From NCBI RefSeq assembly GCF_014640675.1, contig NZ_BMHK01000016.1, positions 1 to 64,000 of the forward strand: a DNA stretch of 64,000 nucleotides. Direction: 5' to 3'. A program made the position numbers and the translations under genes. Shown piece by piece: positions 17,333-26,583 of the stretch. Below the pieces are notes generated by a model that had not been told where the DNA came from, ran no database searches, and saw only the letters and a program-made list of their open reading frames with translations. Source of the DNA: Novosphingobium endophyticum. Lineage in GTDB: Bacteria > Pseudomonadota > Alphaproteobacteria > Sphingomonadales > Sphingomonadaceae. Positions within the stretch are counted from its first letter, which is position 1. Every line of letters begins with the position of its first letter.

Positions 17333-18373
17333 ATGGCTGAGACACTGTTCTCGTTCGACAGTCGCAATTACCTCGAATGTCAGCACAAGTTTCGTGGCAC
17401 GCGTGACCAGGAATATTATCGCGGCGATTTCTGGATCGAACATGCGTCGAATGTCGACGTTCGGTCCGAACGCAAGGCGGTGGGCCCGATCTCGCTCATC
17501 CGCCAGCAGTCCGCCACGAACCTGTTCTTCCGCCGCTCTCGCCAGCATATTCGCGAGGATGCGACCGATCTTTCGGTGCTCTGGTTCGTGAGGCGCGGCG
17601 AACTCGCTTTCTCGAACCAGTGCGGCAACAAGACGGCGAAGTCCGGCGACTTCGCGATCACGCAGTCGATGTCGCCGTTCTTCATCGAGTGCAGAACGGA
17701 CAACGAGGGCATGCATGAAATGCTGCACGTCACCGTGCCTACGCACATACTGCGCGGTCATATCCAGCACGATTTCAGTGTCGGCCTGTTCATGCCGGCC
17801 GATCGCCCCGAACTGGCGGTTGCCGAAAACCTTCTGACCCGCGCTTTCGAGGATGACGGCCGACTTGGCGAGGATTCGCTGCGGCTGCTGGTCGACACCG
17901 CGCTCGGCCTGATCGGCAACGCCATGCGGGCCAGCGAGGAATTGCAGCCGGTGCGCCAGTCGATCGCCGACAGGCGGCTGGAGGAAGTGCTGCGCTTCAT
18001 CGAGGTACACCTGTCCGACCCGCAGCTTTCGACCACGATGGTCGCCAGGGGCTGCGCGATCAGCCCGCGCTACATCTCGTTCCTGCTGCGCCGGCGCGAG
18101 ACTTCGTTCTCCGAACTGGTGTGGGAGCAGCGGCTGGCGAAGGCGAAGGACTGGCTCGCGAATTCCGATCCGCGCGATATCTCGATCAGCGAGATTGCCT
18201 ATGGCGTCGGCTTCAAGAGCCCTGCGCATTTCAGCCGTATGTTCAAGCGTGTGTTCGGCGCCAATCCGCGCGACTACCGCGGCGACTGCGGCGTGCAGGA
18301 CGCGGCGCCGGTACCGGTCGGGACGCCGGAGCGCTTTGCCGAATACGCGGCGGCCAGCCAGCTCCTGCAGTAG
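17333..18373 (+). CDS. AraC-family transcriptional regulator (AraC_binding_2 type)
   Basis: A 346-residue regulator. Its N-terminal part resembles the AraC-binding-like domain found in XylS/FeaR-type activators (HIREDATDLSVLWFVRRGEL, then GDFAITQSMSPFF). The C-terminal AraC HTH domain has the signature DISISEIAYGVGFKSPAHFSR followed by FKRVFGANPRDYR. This class often activates aromatic or fatty-acid catabolic genes. The next gene downstream is the small EthD-like protein, and the crotonase lies just upstream, so one or both are likely targets. Confidence 0.9.
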   Translation: MAETLFSFDSRNYLECQHKFRGTRDQEYYRGDFWIEHASNVDVRSERKAVGPISLIRQQSATNLFFRRSRQHIREDATDLSVLWFVRRGELAFSNQCGNKTAKSGDFAITQSMSPFFIECRTDNEGMHEMLHVTVPTHILRGHIQHDFSVGLFMPADRPELAVAENLLTRAFEDDGRLGEDSLRLLVDTALGLIGNAMRASEELQPVRQSIADRRLEEVLRFIEVHLSDPQLSTTMVARGCAISPRYISFLLRRRETSFSELVWEQRLAKAKDWLANSDPRDISISEIAYGVGFKSPAHFSRMFKRVFGANPRDYRGDCGVQDAAPVPVGTPERFAEYAAASQLLQ

Positions 18374-18476
18374 GACTGATTCCGGCGGGGCGATACTTGT
18401 CCCGCGTCAGATGGCACGCGCTTGTGTCGATTCCGCCGATGACGAATGTTGCCATCAGAACAATCAGGAGGATGCC

Positions 18477-18815
18477 ATGCCGAAGATGAAGCTCGTTGCG
18501 CTAACCCGCCCGCTGCCCGGCCGGGAAGAAGAGTACCACGACTGGTACAACAACGTGCATCTGCCCGAACTGGTAAACAAGTTCGGCCTGGCCGGCGCCC
18601 AGCGCTACAAGCTGGCGGCAAAGCTGATGGGCAGCGACGAGAACGAATTTCTCGCGATCTACGACATCGAGGCCGACGATCCGATGGCCTTCCTCGGCAA
18701 GGTAGGCGCCGCCGCCGAGAGCGGGGAACTGACCCCGAGCGACGCCCAGGACGTCGGCACCTGCTATACCGCGCTCTTCACCGAACTGGGCGAACGCGTC
18801 GTGCCCGCAAGCTGA
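18477..18815 (+). CDS. Small EthD-like dimeric alpha/beta-barrel protein
   Basis: A 112-residue protein beginning MPKMKLVALTRPLPGREEEY, then HDWYNNVHLPELVNKFG, a pattern typical of EthD/DUF-type ferredoxin-like alpha/beta-barrel proteins (PGREEE-Y-WY-HLPE). Such proteins are small accessory enzymes or ligand binders in catabolic clusters and have no universal function. The start ATG at 18477 has a strong AGGAGGATGCC ribosome site. Specific substrate unknown. Confidence 0.75.
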   Translation: MPKMKLVALTRPLPGREEEYHDWYNNVHLPELVNKFGLAGAQRYKLAAKLMGSDENEFLAIYDIEADDPMAFLGKVGAAAESGELTPSDAQDVGTCYTALFTELGERVVPAS

Positions 18816-18866
18816 GGGTCGGAGGTTCGCGCTTACCGGAACGCCCGCAGCCCGATGCAGCCGAGA

Positions 18867-19637
18867 TCACTGCACCTTGGTATGGGAGGGCAGAATGCCC
18901 GCCGTCTGGAGGCGTTCCACCGAGTCCCTTGCGACTGGCGCCGCCGCACCGTTCTTCAGGATGATTTTCCAGCTTCGGCCAGCGGGCTCTGCCGTGGCAA
19001 TCGCGTGTCTGGCTATCCACCAGCTGCGATGTACCTGTTCGCCCTCAACACCCGCCATTTCGGCTATGGCGTCGCGAAGGCGCATCAGGAGCAGTTCGCT
19101 CCCGTTTTCGCCATGCACGCGAACATAATGATCTTCGCTTTGCAGGGCGAGGACCGGCCCTTGAAACCCTGGTGAAAGCCGGGAGCGGAGCACGGCCGGG
19201 GGCTTTGAATGCCCGTTGCCGCCGGGAGTTGATTGCGCATGTTCCCGCGCGGTTTCGAGACGTAGCCGCTTGCCGGCCCGCATCCGGTGGTCCGCGCTTT
19301 TGGCCCACCGCGTCACTCCCAGCACGGCCAGAGCGCAGAGCAACGAAAAAGGCAGCAGTCCGGTGTAACCGTCCAGCCCGCGGAATTCGTTTTTCCCGAT
19401 GTCCCGCCAAACTATCGCGAGTGGCGCGCTGACAACGACCACGCCCCAAAAGGTCACGGCCGTACCCGGCAGATCCGTTTTCCTTGCAAGGGCATGGAGA
19501 CCGGCAATGGCAGGGCGGGTCAGAAGATAGGCTCCCATCAGCAGCATCCACCAATGGGCTATTCGGCCTGCGAGACTGTCATCCGCATAGGTGCCGAATG
19601 GCCCCATGAAGCCGACAATGCAGGAGAGAACCAGCAT
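18867..19637 (-). CDS. LytTR DNA-binding domain protein with membrane-spanning N-terminus
   Basis: The N-terminal 120 residues contain about four hydrophobic segments (MLVLSCIVGFMGPF, HWWMLLMGAYLLT, AVTFWGVVVVSAPLAIVW, LLPFSLLCALAVLGV). The C-terminal 100 residues form a LytTR domain (VLALQSEDHYVRVHG, LLLMRLRDAIAEM, VHRSWWIARHAI). This is the common sphingomonad membrane-tethered LytTR layout. The first ATG is at 19637 without a ribosome site and falls inside the first hydrophobic helix. The frame stays open upstream to a TGA at about 19713 with no ATG, GTG or TTG; an ATT at 19673 has GAGGGG 6 bases before it, so the true start may be that ATT (268 residues). Confidence 0.85.
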   Translation of the reverse strand: MLVLSCIVGFMGPFGTYADDSLAGRIAHWWMLLMGAYLLTRPAIAGLHALARKTDLPGTAVTFWGVVVVSAPLAIVWRDIGKNEFRGLDGYTGLLPFSLLCALAVLGVTRWAKSADHRMRAGKRLRLETAREHAQSTPGGNGHSKPPAVLRSRLSPGFQGPVLALQSEDHYVRVHGENGSELLLMRLRDAIAEMAGVEGEQVHRSWWIARHAIATAEPAGRSWKIILKNGAAAPVARDSVERLQTAGILPSHTKVQ

Positions 19638-19808
19638 AGCCCAGATTTCGAGCAGGATGCGCCGTGCGGAAATGTCTCGCCCCTCTCGCCAATTTACGAA
19701 GCGTCAAGTGGCAAATGCCTGCATTTCCGGGCCGTTGACAAGTCAAAACGCCGCGTAACGCAATTTGGCTTGCCGGTGAACGGCCGGCCGTCATCTGCCT
19801 CGTCAATC

Positions 19809-19832
19809 GGAACGGATGCGCGTGACACTGTT
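19809..19832 (+). promoter_or_regulatory. Candidate EcfG-type stress promoter before the lipoprotein/GH79 pair
   Basis: GGAAC at 19809-19813 is followed 16 bases later by GTT (19830-19832). The alphaproteobacterial general-stress sigma factor EcfG recognises GGAAC-N16/17-CGTT, so the -35 is exact while the spacer to the GTT core is about one base short. The site also reads as the palindrome GGAAC/GTTCC. The lipoprotein gene starts 24 bases downstream. Confidence 0.4.
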
Positions 19833-19855
19833 CCTTCCGATAACGGGAGAGCAAG

Positions 19856-21505
19856 ATGCCTTTAAGAAATTCTATTCGTGTCGCCGCGGCCACGGCCACG
19901 ATTTCCATCTTGTCGGCTTGCGCCCATGCCGAGGCAGGCACGGCCACGCAAGGCAGCGACGTATCGATTGGCCGAGTCGAGGTCACGACCATCCCGTTCG
20001 ACCCGGACCTTTCCGTTCGCAGTGCGACTTATACGCCGTCGGGCAAGGTGCTGGTTTCCTACACGGATGACGACAACGCCGATGACCGCGATCGGAAGCT
20101 CGCGACGATGAACGATGACGGCACCGGGTTCCGGCCCTTCTTCGCCGGGCGGATACCAGAGCGTCCCAAGGACAACGGCATCCGGTTCATGGTGTTTCCG
20201 GACAACAAGCGCATCTTCCTGGGCGATTTTATCCTCGAATGTACCGCCGTGCTGGAAAAATGCACCGATCCCAAGCTGCTGCCCGTGACCTATCCGGCGG
20301 AAATCGCCGATGGTGAGCACGTGGGGCACCGCTGGTCCGAAATGATCGTCGCGCCCGACAACCGTTCGATCGCCTGGACGACGCTGCTGTCCAACTATTC
20401 CGCACTCGTTTTCACCGGCGAGTTGCGCAGGGCTGATGGGGGGTACGTGATCGCGAAGCCGCAGATCGTGAGCACGCTCGATCCCTTCCGGCCCGATCCG
20501 GATCATCCGGACGGGGTGCTGCCCCAGCCGGTGCTTGGCGGCGAAGTAAAGCAGTTCGTCCATGGCGGCACGGCGCTGTCGCTCGTCGGATCGGTTCGGC
20601 GCGATATTCCGGACTCGGTCGTCCAGTACCTTGCCACGGGCGAGCGGGAGGCGATCACCGATACGCCCGGATATACCGAAACCACGATTTTTTCGCCCGA
20701 CGAGCGACTCGGCATCACGATGACGACCCGGTTCTCGCCCAGGTCGGATCCTGCCATCTTGGGTCTTCTGCCCCGTCCTTATCCGGACAGCCTGAACATG
20801 GGGCTGAGCATGTTCGCTTATACATACGGCGTGACGGGCGTGAGGGGCGCACGCCCCGGCAACATCGGGCCGGCGCTGATCGATATCGCCGCTTCGAAGA
20901 GCGAGGATGGCTACCTTGGCATCGACCTGAGCACGGACCCGGAGTGGGTCTTTCATTCGCCCATGTCCTGGCACCCCGACGGCACCAAGGCGTTGTGGCC
21001 GGAGGGCCGGCGCGAAGGCGGGGAAAGGCGGATCCAGGTTGTCCACCTGCCAGACTACCGTCCGGCGGCGCCCGTCGCCGCGCGGCCGACGCCGAGCAAC
21101 ATTCCATACGGCAAGACCGATCTGTCGGTCGTAAAGGAATTCGCGAAACAGAGCCGTGACATCGACGTGAAGGTTTATGGCCGCGCGTCGGGACACATCG
21201 AATATCGCCGTACCCCGGCGAAGATCGTCAAGACTTACGTGAATTTCAGCGATGACGGTCAGAGCGTCTACTCGGGAAGCGAGGCGCTGCAGGTCAACCC
21301 GCAGGGTAACTCCACCTACGTCGCCAAGGTGGCATTGAGCGGACCGAAGCCGGGCCGCATGGACCTTACCGTCACATTCGGGCCAATCAGCGGCAACTTG
21401 CCTGCGCGGATCGTCTTCGACCATGGTGCGGATGGTCAACCGGCCTTGCGCGGGTTCGCCGAATATGACGGCCGCAGGCTGGACGTCGCGGACCTGGTAC
21501 CGTGA
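19856..21505 (+). CDS. Lipoprotein with beta-propeller-like (TolB/WD40-type) sequence
   Basis: A 549-residue protein with a lipoprotein signal peptide ending in the lipobox LSAC (Cys22), so it is anchored at the envelope. The mature part has repeated blade-like strands (VRSATYTPSGKVLVSYTDDD, IRFMVFPDNKRIFLGDF, WSEMIVAPDNRSIAWTTL, TETTIFSPDERLGITMTTR, VFHSPMSWHPDGTKALW) at regular intervals, each with the PDxxxI pattern of TolB-type propellers. I recognise no catalytic motif. The start ATG has GGGAGAGCAAG upstream. The GH79-like gene follows 35 bases later, and the two are probably cotranscribed. Confidence 0.8.
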   Translation: MPLRNSIRVAAATATISILSACAHAEAGTATQGSDVSIGRVEVTTIPFDPDLSVRSATYTPSGKVLVSYTDDDNADDRDRKLATMNDDGTGFRPFFAGRIPERPKDNGIRFMVFPDNKRIFLGDFILECTAVLEKCTDPKLLPVTYPAEIADGEHVGHRWSEMIVAPDNRSIAWTTLLSNYSALVFTGELRRADGGYVIAKPQIVSTLDPFRPDPDHPDGVLPQPVLGGEVKQFVHGGTALSLVGSVRRDIPDSVVQYLATGEREAITDTPGYTETTIFSPDERLGITMTTRFSPRSDPAILGLLPRPYPDSLNMGLSMFAYTYGVTGVRGARPGNIGPALIDIAASKSEDGYLGIDLSTDPEWVFHSPMSWHPDGTKALWPEGRREGGERRIQVVHLPDYRPAAPVAARPTPSNIPYGKTDLSVVKEFAKQSRDIDVKVYGRASGHIEYRRTPAKIVKTYVNFSDDGQSVYSGSEALQVNPQGNSTYVAKVALSGPKPGRMDLTVTFGPISGNLPARIVFDHGADGQPALRGFAEYDGRRLDVADLVP

Positions 21506-21540
21506 AGCCGCTTGCCGCCAACCGGAAAGGAAATTCAGCA

Positions 21541-23127
21541 ATGCGAATGCACTCAAAATCGAGAACTGTGGCCTGCCTGCTTGCATCCGCGGCGCTGGGC
21601 GGATGCGTTACGGCTGCCGATGCAGGGGAGGAGGCAGACGGAACGAGAACCGTGCGGGTCGACGCCAGGACGCTCCCGCTGGTTCGCGAGATGGACGAGC
21701 GCTTTCAGTCCTTCCAGATCGGCATGTCGCACCTGACGGGCGGCGAGACCTGGCGAACCTATGACGAGGGCAAGGAAGAGGGCGACGCGCCGCAGGCCGA
21801 GAATTTCGAGGCTGTCCGCGAAGCGCGCGCGCCGACCGATCTCGGGAACCGGCGCTTGCGCAATCTCGCAACAGCGCTTGGCCCGTTCTACGTCCGTTAT
21901 GGCGGGACGACCTCGAACTCGGTCTATTTCCACAACAGCGATTCTCCGGCGCCCAACGATCCGCCGGCGGGCTATCAGACGGTCCTGACGCGCGAGCGCT
22001 GGAAGGCGGCAATCGACTTTGCCCAGGCGGTCGATGCGAAGATCGTCACCGGATTTACCGTCAGCGGCGGCGTGCGTGACGGCGAAGGGGCGTGGACGCC
22101 CGTCCATGCCCGCCCGTGGGTCGAATATACCAAGTCGATCGGCGGCGAGATCTACGCCGCCGAACTCTACAACGAACCCAACGCACACGAGCCGGGGCGG
22201 ACGACCGAGCCGGAAAGCCCGGAAAGCTATGCCCGCGACTTTGCGGCGCTACGCCAGGCCATGAATGAGGTCGCCCCGGACCTGAAACTGGCCGGTCCTG
22301 GTACGGCCGCGCTTGGCGTGCCATTCCGGGTAGAGTCGCTCGAAAAGGTCAGCCCTGAACAATATATGGACGCGACTCCGAAACCGCGGTTCGACATCGT
22401 TTCCTATCATTTCTACGGGGCGCTGGCAGAACGATGTGCGCCTCCGGAATCGCCCGCCGGGGTGAGCGCCAGCGATGCCTTGACCGAACAGTGGCTTGCC
22501 CGACCCGACAAGGAATTCCAGAAGTTAAGGGCGCTGCGCGACAAGTATGCTCCCGGCGCGCCTGTCTGGCTCACCGAGACCGGAGCGGCGGCCTGTGGCG
22601 GCACGCGCTGGCAGCCGACGTTCCTCGAGACTTTCCGCTTCCTCGATACGCAGGCGCGCCTCGCGAAGCAGGGGTTGGACGCGATCATCACCCATGCGCT
22701 GATCAGCGGCAGCAACGGCGTGATCGACGAAAAGACATTCATGCCCAATGCCGACTATTGGGCGGCGTTGATGTGGCGGCGCCTGATGGGCACCAAGATT
22801 CTCGATGCCGGCCCGATTGAACCGGGCCTGCATGTCTATGCGCACTGCCAGCGCGGCGTGCCTGGCGGGGTGACCGTGCTGGCGATAAACCTGCAGAACG
22901 AGACGGCCAATGTCGCTGTGCAAGGTCCGGTTGACCGGTACACCCTGAGCGCACCCGAACTGCAAAGCCGGGTCGTCCTGCTCAATGGCAAGGCTCTCGA
23001 ACTTGGCGCAGACGACACCTTGCCTGAGATCGCGCCCGAGCGACTGGCATCGGGCAACGTCCGTCTCGCGCCGACCAGCGTGAATTTCATCGCAATGCCC
23101 AAGGCCGACAACGTCGCCTGCAGGTAA
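21541..23127 (+). CDS. GH79-like glycoside hydrolase lipoprotein
   Basis: A 528-residue enzyme. The signal peptide ends in LGGC (Cys22), so it is a lipoprotein. The fold is a clan GH-A (beta/alpha)8 barrel: GPFYVRYGGTTSNSVYFHN near 115, acid/base Glu212 in LYNEPN, and nucleophile Glu346 in WLTETGA. This spacing and the early RYGGT pattern resemble family GH79 (heparanase and bacterial beta-glucuronidases). A C-terminal beta-sandwich follows. The start ATG at 21541 has AAGGAA upstream; an in-frame GTG at 21502 is less likely. Likely removes a uronic acid or related sugar at the cell surface. Confidence 0.8.
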   Translation: MRMHSKSRTVACLLASAALGGCVTAADAGEEADGTRTVRVDARTLPLVREMDERFQSFQIGMSHLTGGETWRTYDEGKEEGDAPQAENFEAVREARAPTDLGNRRLRNLATALGPFYVRYGGTTSNSVYFHNSDSPAPNDPPAGYQTVLTRERWKAAIDFAQAVDAKIVTGFTVSGGVRDGEGAWTPVHARPWVEYTKSIGGEIYAAELYNEPNAHEPGRTTEPESPESYARDFAALRQAMNEVAPDLKLAGPGTAALGVPFRVESLEKVSPEQYMDATPKPRFDIVSYHFYGALAERCAPPESPAGVSASDALTEQWLARPDKEFQKLRALRDKYAPGAPVWLTETGAAACGGTRWQPTFLETFRFLDTQARLAKQGLDAIITHALISGSNGVIDEKTFMPNADYWAALMWRRLMGTKILDAGPIEPGLHVYAHCQRGVPGGVTVLAINLQNETANVAVQGPVDRYTLSAPELQSRVVLLNGKALELGADDTLPEIAPERLASGNVRLAPTSVNFIAMPKADNVACR

Positions 23128-23170
23128 GGCTTTGCCGGCAACTTCCACGTCGCGCGGCAATGGCTGAAAA

Positions 23171-23207
23171 GCGCAAGTGGGCACGGGTTATGACCGGCCC
23201 CTTGCGC
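23171..23207. terminator. Hairpin between convergent GH79 and otsA genes
   Basis: GCGCAAG (23171-23177) and CTTGCGC (23201-23207) are perfect arms, extended by GG/CC after one mismatch. Being between two converging genes it may end transcription from both sides, but there is no T-tract on either flank. Confidence 0.3.
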
Positions 23208-23280
23208 AACGGCGCGGTCGCGGCCGCTGCGTCACGGGCGAGATCGGTGCCGTAGTGGTACCACGTCCCGTTTCGAAGGT

Positions 23281-24720
23281 TCACGCCGCCTTGTCGTGCG
23301 CGCCGGTGTCATCCGCGCCGGTGTCATCCGCGCCGCCGCCCTCCGCCTGGCCGAACAGCGCGGCGACGAACTCCTCGCGCCAGTGCTGCACGTCCTCGTC
23401 GCATACCGAGGCAAGCAGCTTCTCGTGTCGCTGCCGGCGTTCGGCGAGAGGCATTTCGAGCGCCCGCTTTATCGTTTCGCTGACGTGCTCCGTGGAGTGC
23501 GGGTTCACCAGCAGGGCATCCGCGAGTTGTAGGGCTGCACCGGCGAACTGGGACAGGATCAGCACACCGGGATCCTCGGGATCCTGCGCTGCGACGAATT
23601 CCTTCGCGACAAGGTTCATGCCGTCGCGCAAGGGTGTCACCAGGCCGATGTCGGCGGCGCGGTAGAAGCCCGCGAGGTGGCTGCGTGGATAGCCCCGGTT
23701 GACGTAACGGATCGGCACGAAGGCCACATCGGCATGGGCGCCGTTGATGTGGCCGGTCTTGCGCTCGAGATCCTCGCGAATCTGCTGATAGCTGGCGACA
23801 TCGCCGCGCGACGGCGGGGCGATCTGCAGCAGCACGACATCGCCGGCCTGGCCCGGATTGTCGGTAAGGAACCGGCCGAAGCTTTCGAAACGCTCGCCCA
23901 GGCCTTTCGAATAGTCGAGCCGGTCGACCCCGATCATCAACTTTCGGCCCCGAACGCTGGCCTTGAGGCGGTCGTGCGCTTCCCTGGCCTCAGCGCTGTT
24001 CGCGCCTTCGACGAACTCGGCAAAGTCGATTCCGATCGGGAATGCCCTGGCGATGATCCGGCGCCCGCCGTAGTCGATCGTCCCGTCCTCCGTGATCGGC
24101 AGGCCGAGTTCCTTGCTCACGTAATGGATGAAGCTTTCCAGCCACTCCTGCGTCTGGAAGCCGATTACGTCGTATTCCAGCATCGAGCTGACGAGCCGCT
24201 CGTGGAAGGGGAGCGAGACCAGCAGGCGCGTGGGCGGCCAGGGCGTGTGCAGGAACAGGCCGGTGCGGTTCTTCACCCCCTTCTGGCGCAGCATGGAGCC
24301 CAGCGGCAACAGATGGTAGTCGTGAACCCATACCAGATCGTCCGGCTCGATCAGCGGCAGGACGGAATCGGCGAAGCGCGCGTTCACACGTTCATAGCCC
24401 TCGCCGAAGTTGCGATCATATTCCGTCAGGTCGATGCGGTAATGGAACAGCGGCCAGAGCGTGCGGTTGGCATAGCCGTTGTAGTATTCGTCGATGTCCT
24501 GGGGTTCGAGATCGATTGTGGCCGTCGTGACGCCTTCGATCCGCTGCATGTTGAGATGGCCGGTGAACTCTTCCGTCTCCTGGCCGGACCAGCCGAACCA
24601 GATGCCACGATGTTCGCGCAGCGCCGAATTGAGCGCGACCGCCAGCCCGCCCTGCGCCCCGGCGGCACCCGCCGCCTTGGGTACCGAGACCCGGTTCGAA
24701 ATGACGATCAGCCTGCTCAT
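23281..24720 (-). CDS. otsA: Trehalose-6-phosphate synthase
   Basis: A GT20 glycosyltransferase that joins UDP-glucose and glucose-6-phosphate into trehalose-6-phosphate for osmotic and stress protection. The N-terminus MSRLIVISNRVSVP and GGLAVAL near residues 25-31 are diagnostic, as are the VWVHDYHLLPLG motif near 130 and the C-terminal RDGMNLVAKEFVAAQ. Length 479 residues is typical. It is the last gene of the otsB-GH15-otsA operon, 48 bases after the GH15 stop. The C-terminus ends in an Asp/Ala/Gly-rich low-complexity tail. Confidence 0.96.
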   Translation of the reverse strand: MSRLIVISNRVSVPKAAGAAGAQGGLAVALNSALREHRGIWFGWSGQETEEFTGHLNMQRIEGVTTATIDLEPQDIDEYYNGYANRTLWPLFHYRIDLTEYDRNFGEGYERVNARFADSVLPLIEPDDLVWVHDYHLLPLGSMLRQKGVKNRTGLFLHTPWPPTRLLVSLPFHERLVSSMLEYDVIGFQTQEWLESFIHYVSKELGLPITEDGTIDYGGRRIIARAFPIGIDFAEFVEGANSAEAREAHDRLKASVRGRKLMIGVDRLDYSKGLGERFESFGRFLTDNPGQAGDVVLLQIAPPSRGDVASYQQIREDLERKTGHINGAHADVAFVPIRYVNRGYPRSHLAGFYRAADIGLVTPLRDGMNLVAKEFVAAQDPEDPGVLILSQFAGAALQLADALLVNPHSTEHVSETIKRALEMPLAERRQRHEKLLASVCDEDVQHWREEFVAALFGQAEGGGADDTGADDTGAHDKAA

Positions 24721-24768
24721 GTGTCCGTCCCCTTTGGAAGCGCCTCCGCGGATTTCGAGGTTGGCGCG

Positions 24769-26583
24769 TCAGCGCCAGTCCCGCCACGACCGGGAAAGTT
24801 GCCCGGCACAATTGATGATACCGACAAGTGAATAGGTCTGCGGGAAGTTCCCCCAGAGTTCACCCGTCTCGAAATCCATGTCCTCCGACAATAGGCCGGA
24901 CCTGGTTCGATGGCCCAGCATGGCCTCGAACAGGCGCCGGGCCTCTTCGTCCTCGCCGCTGCGATGCAACGCCTCGATCAGCCAGAAGGTGCAGATGTTG
25001 AAGGCCGTCTCGGGCAGGCCGAAGTCGTCCTCGTTGGCATAGCGCAGCATGTGCTCGCCGCGTCGCAGGGCCTTCTGTACCGCGTGGAGCGTGGCCTTGA
25101 ATTTCGGATCCTGGGCATGGACGTAGCGCAGTTCGACCATTTGCAGAAGGCTGGCATCGAGCTGATCGCCGCCGAAGCTGGCGACGTAGTGCCCCCCGGG
25201 GCCGGTGTCGTCGAGGTCCGGACCTTCCATCCGGTACCAGGCCCCCCGGTCGATGTTCGCGCGGATCGTATCGGCGCGCTCGCGCCAGAATGCCTGCCGG
25301 TCATCGAGCCCCAGGTGTTCGGCGGCATTGGCGAGACGGTCGCAGGCTGCCCAGCTCATCACGCTGGAATAGGTGTGGACGGCGGTACGGGTGCGCAGTT
25401 CCCACAGGCCCGCGTCGGGCTGGTCGTGCGTCTTCCACGCCATTTCGCCGACTTCCTCCAGGCTTCTGAAGTCGTCCATGTTGGCCATGCGCAGCAGGCG
25501 CTGATCGGAGAAGGCCTGGATCGACGGCAGGACGATCTGGCCGTAGCAGTCGTTCTGGATCTGGTAGTAGGCTGCATTGCCCACTCGCACCGGCCCCATG
25601 CCCCGGTAACCGGCAAGATCCTGCGCCTCCCACTCGATGATTTCCTTGGCGCCGCTGACCGCGTAGAGTGGCTGGATCACGCCGCCCTCGGCATCGTCGA
25701 CGATGTTGCGCAAGTAGGCGAGGTATTTTTCGAGCACGTCGAGCGCGCCGAGGTGGTTGAGTGCCTGCACGGTGTAGTAGGCGTCGCGGATCCAGCAATA
25801 GCGATAGTCCCAGTTGCGCGCGGAGTGAGGCGCTTCGGGGATCGAGGTCGTCAGCGCGGCGACGATCGCGCCGGTTTCCTCGTGCTGGCACAGCTTGAGC
25901 GTGATCGCGGCGCGGATCACCGCTTCCTGCCAGTCCATCGGCGTGGCGAGGCCGCGCACCCAGTTGGCCCAGTAGGCCTGCGTCAGGCGGCACATCCGTT
26001 CCACTTCATGCTCGACATTGCCGTTGAACGGCTCGTCGGGACCGAGGAAGAAGTGCAGCGGCCGTTCGAGGCGAAAGTACCTTTCGTCGAGAACGTAGCC
26101 GACCGGCGCGTCGGTCGTGAGGCGAAGGGTATTGCGCTCGACGAGGTAGCGGATGTGGTTCGATCCATGCGTGATCGATGCAAGCTGCGAACCATATCCG
26201 CTCATCGGTGTGAGCACGGTCTTGATTCGCGGCGAGCCGGCGATGGGGCGAACGATCCGGGTATAGGCGACCGGCCGGTACGTGCGGCCTGAACGCCGGA
26301 AGCGCGGGCAGAAGTCGATCACTTCCACTGCGCCGCCGTCAGCATCTTCCAGACGGGTTACCAGGATCGGGGCGTTGCGCCGGTAATGCTGGCTGACCGC
26401 GACCTGGTTTTCCAGCTCGAAACGCCAGGTGCCGGCGTCCTGTCCGCCCTCGCCGCGCAGAAGCGCGCAAAAGGCCGGGTCGCCGTCTACCCGTGGCACG
26501 CAGCCCCAGACGATCGCGCCCGTCTCGTCGATCAGGCCGCTGACCTGGCAGTTTCCGATCGGCCACAGTTCCAGCGAACTCAT
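24769..26583 (-). CDS. Glycoside hydrolase family 15 protein (glucoamylase/trehalase-like)
   Basis: A 604-residue intracellular GH15 enzyme with an N-terminal beta-sandwich domain (MSSLELWPIGNCQVSGLID) and an (alpha/alpha)6 catalytic barrel with ARNWDYRYCWIRDAYYTVQ near 275 and YLAYLRNI. Bacterial members of this group linked to ots genes include trehalases and glucan hydrolases. Lying between otsB and otsA, with its ATG overlapping the otsB stop by four bases (ATGA), it is likely either a trehalase giving turnover of the product or an enzyme acting on another alpha-glucoside. No signal peptide. Confidence 0.92.
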   Translation of the reverse strand: MSSLELWPIGNCQVSGLIDETGAIVWGCVPRVDGDPAFCALLRGEGGQDAGTWRFELENQVAVSQHYRRNAPILVTRLEDADGGAVEVIDFCPRFRRSGRTYRPVAYTRIVRPIAGSPRIKTVLTPMSGYGSQLASITHGSNHIRYLVERNTLRLTTDAPVGYVLDERYFRLERPLHFFLGPDEPFNGNVEHEVERMCRLTQAYWANWVRGLATPMDWQEAVIRAAITLKLCQHEETGAIVAALTTSIPEAPHSARNWDYRYCWIRDAYYTVQALNHLGALDVLEKYLAYLRNIVDDAEGGVIQPLYAVSGAKEIIEWEAQDLAGYRGMGPVRVGNAAYYQIQNDCYGQIVLPSIQAFSDQRLLRMANMDDFRSLEEVGEMAWKTHDQPDAGLWELRTRTAVHTYSSVMSWAACDRLANAAEHLGLDDRQAFWRERADTIRANIDRGAWYRMEGPDLDDTGPGGHYVASFGGDQLDASLLQMVELRYVHAQDPKFKATLHAVQKALRRGEHMLRYANEDDFGLPETAFNICTFWLIEALHRSGEDEEARRLFEAMLGHRTRSGLLSEDMDFETGELWGNFPQTYSLVGIINCAGQLSRSWRDWR

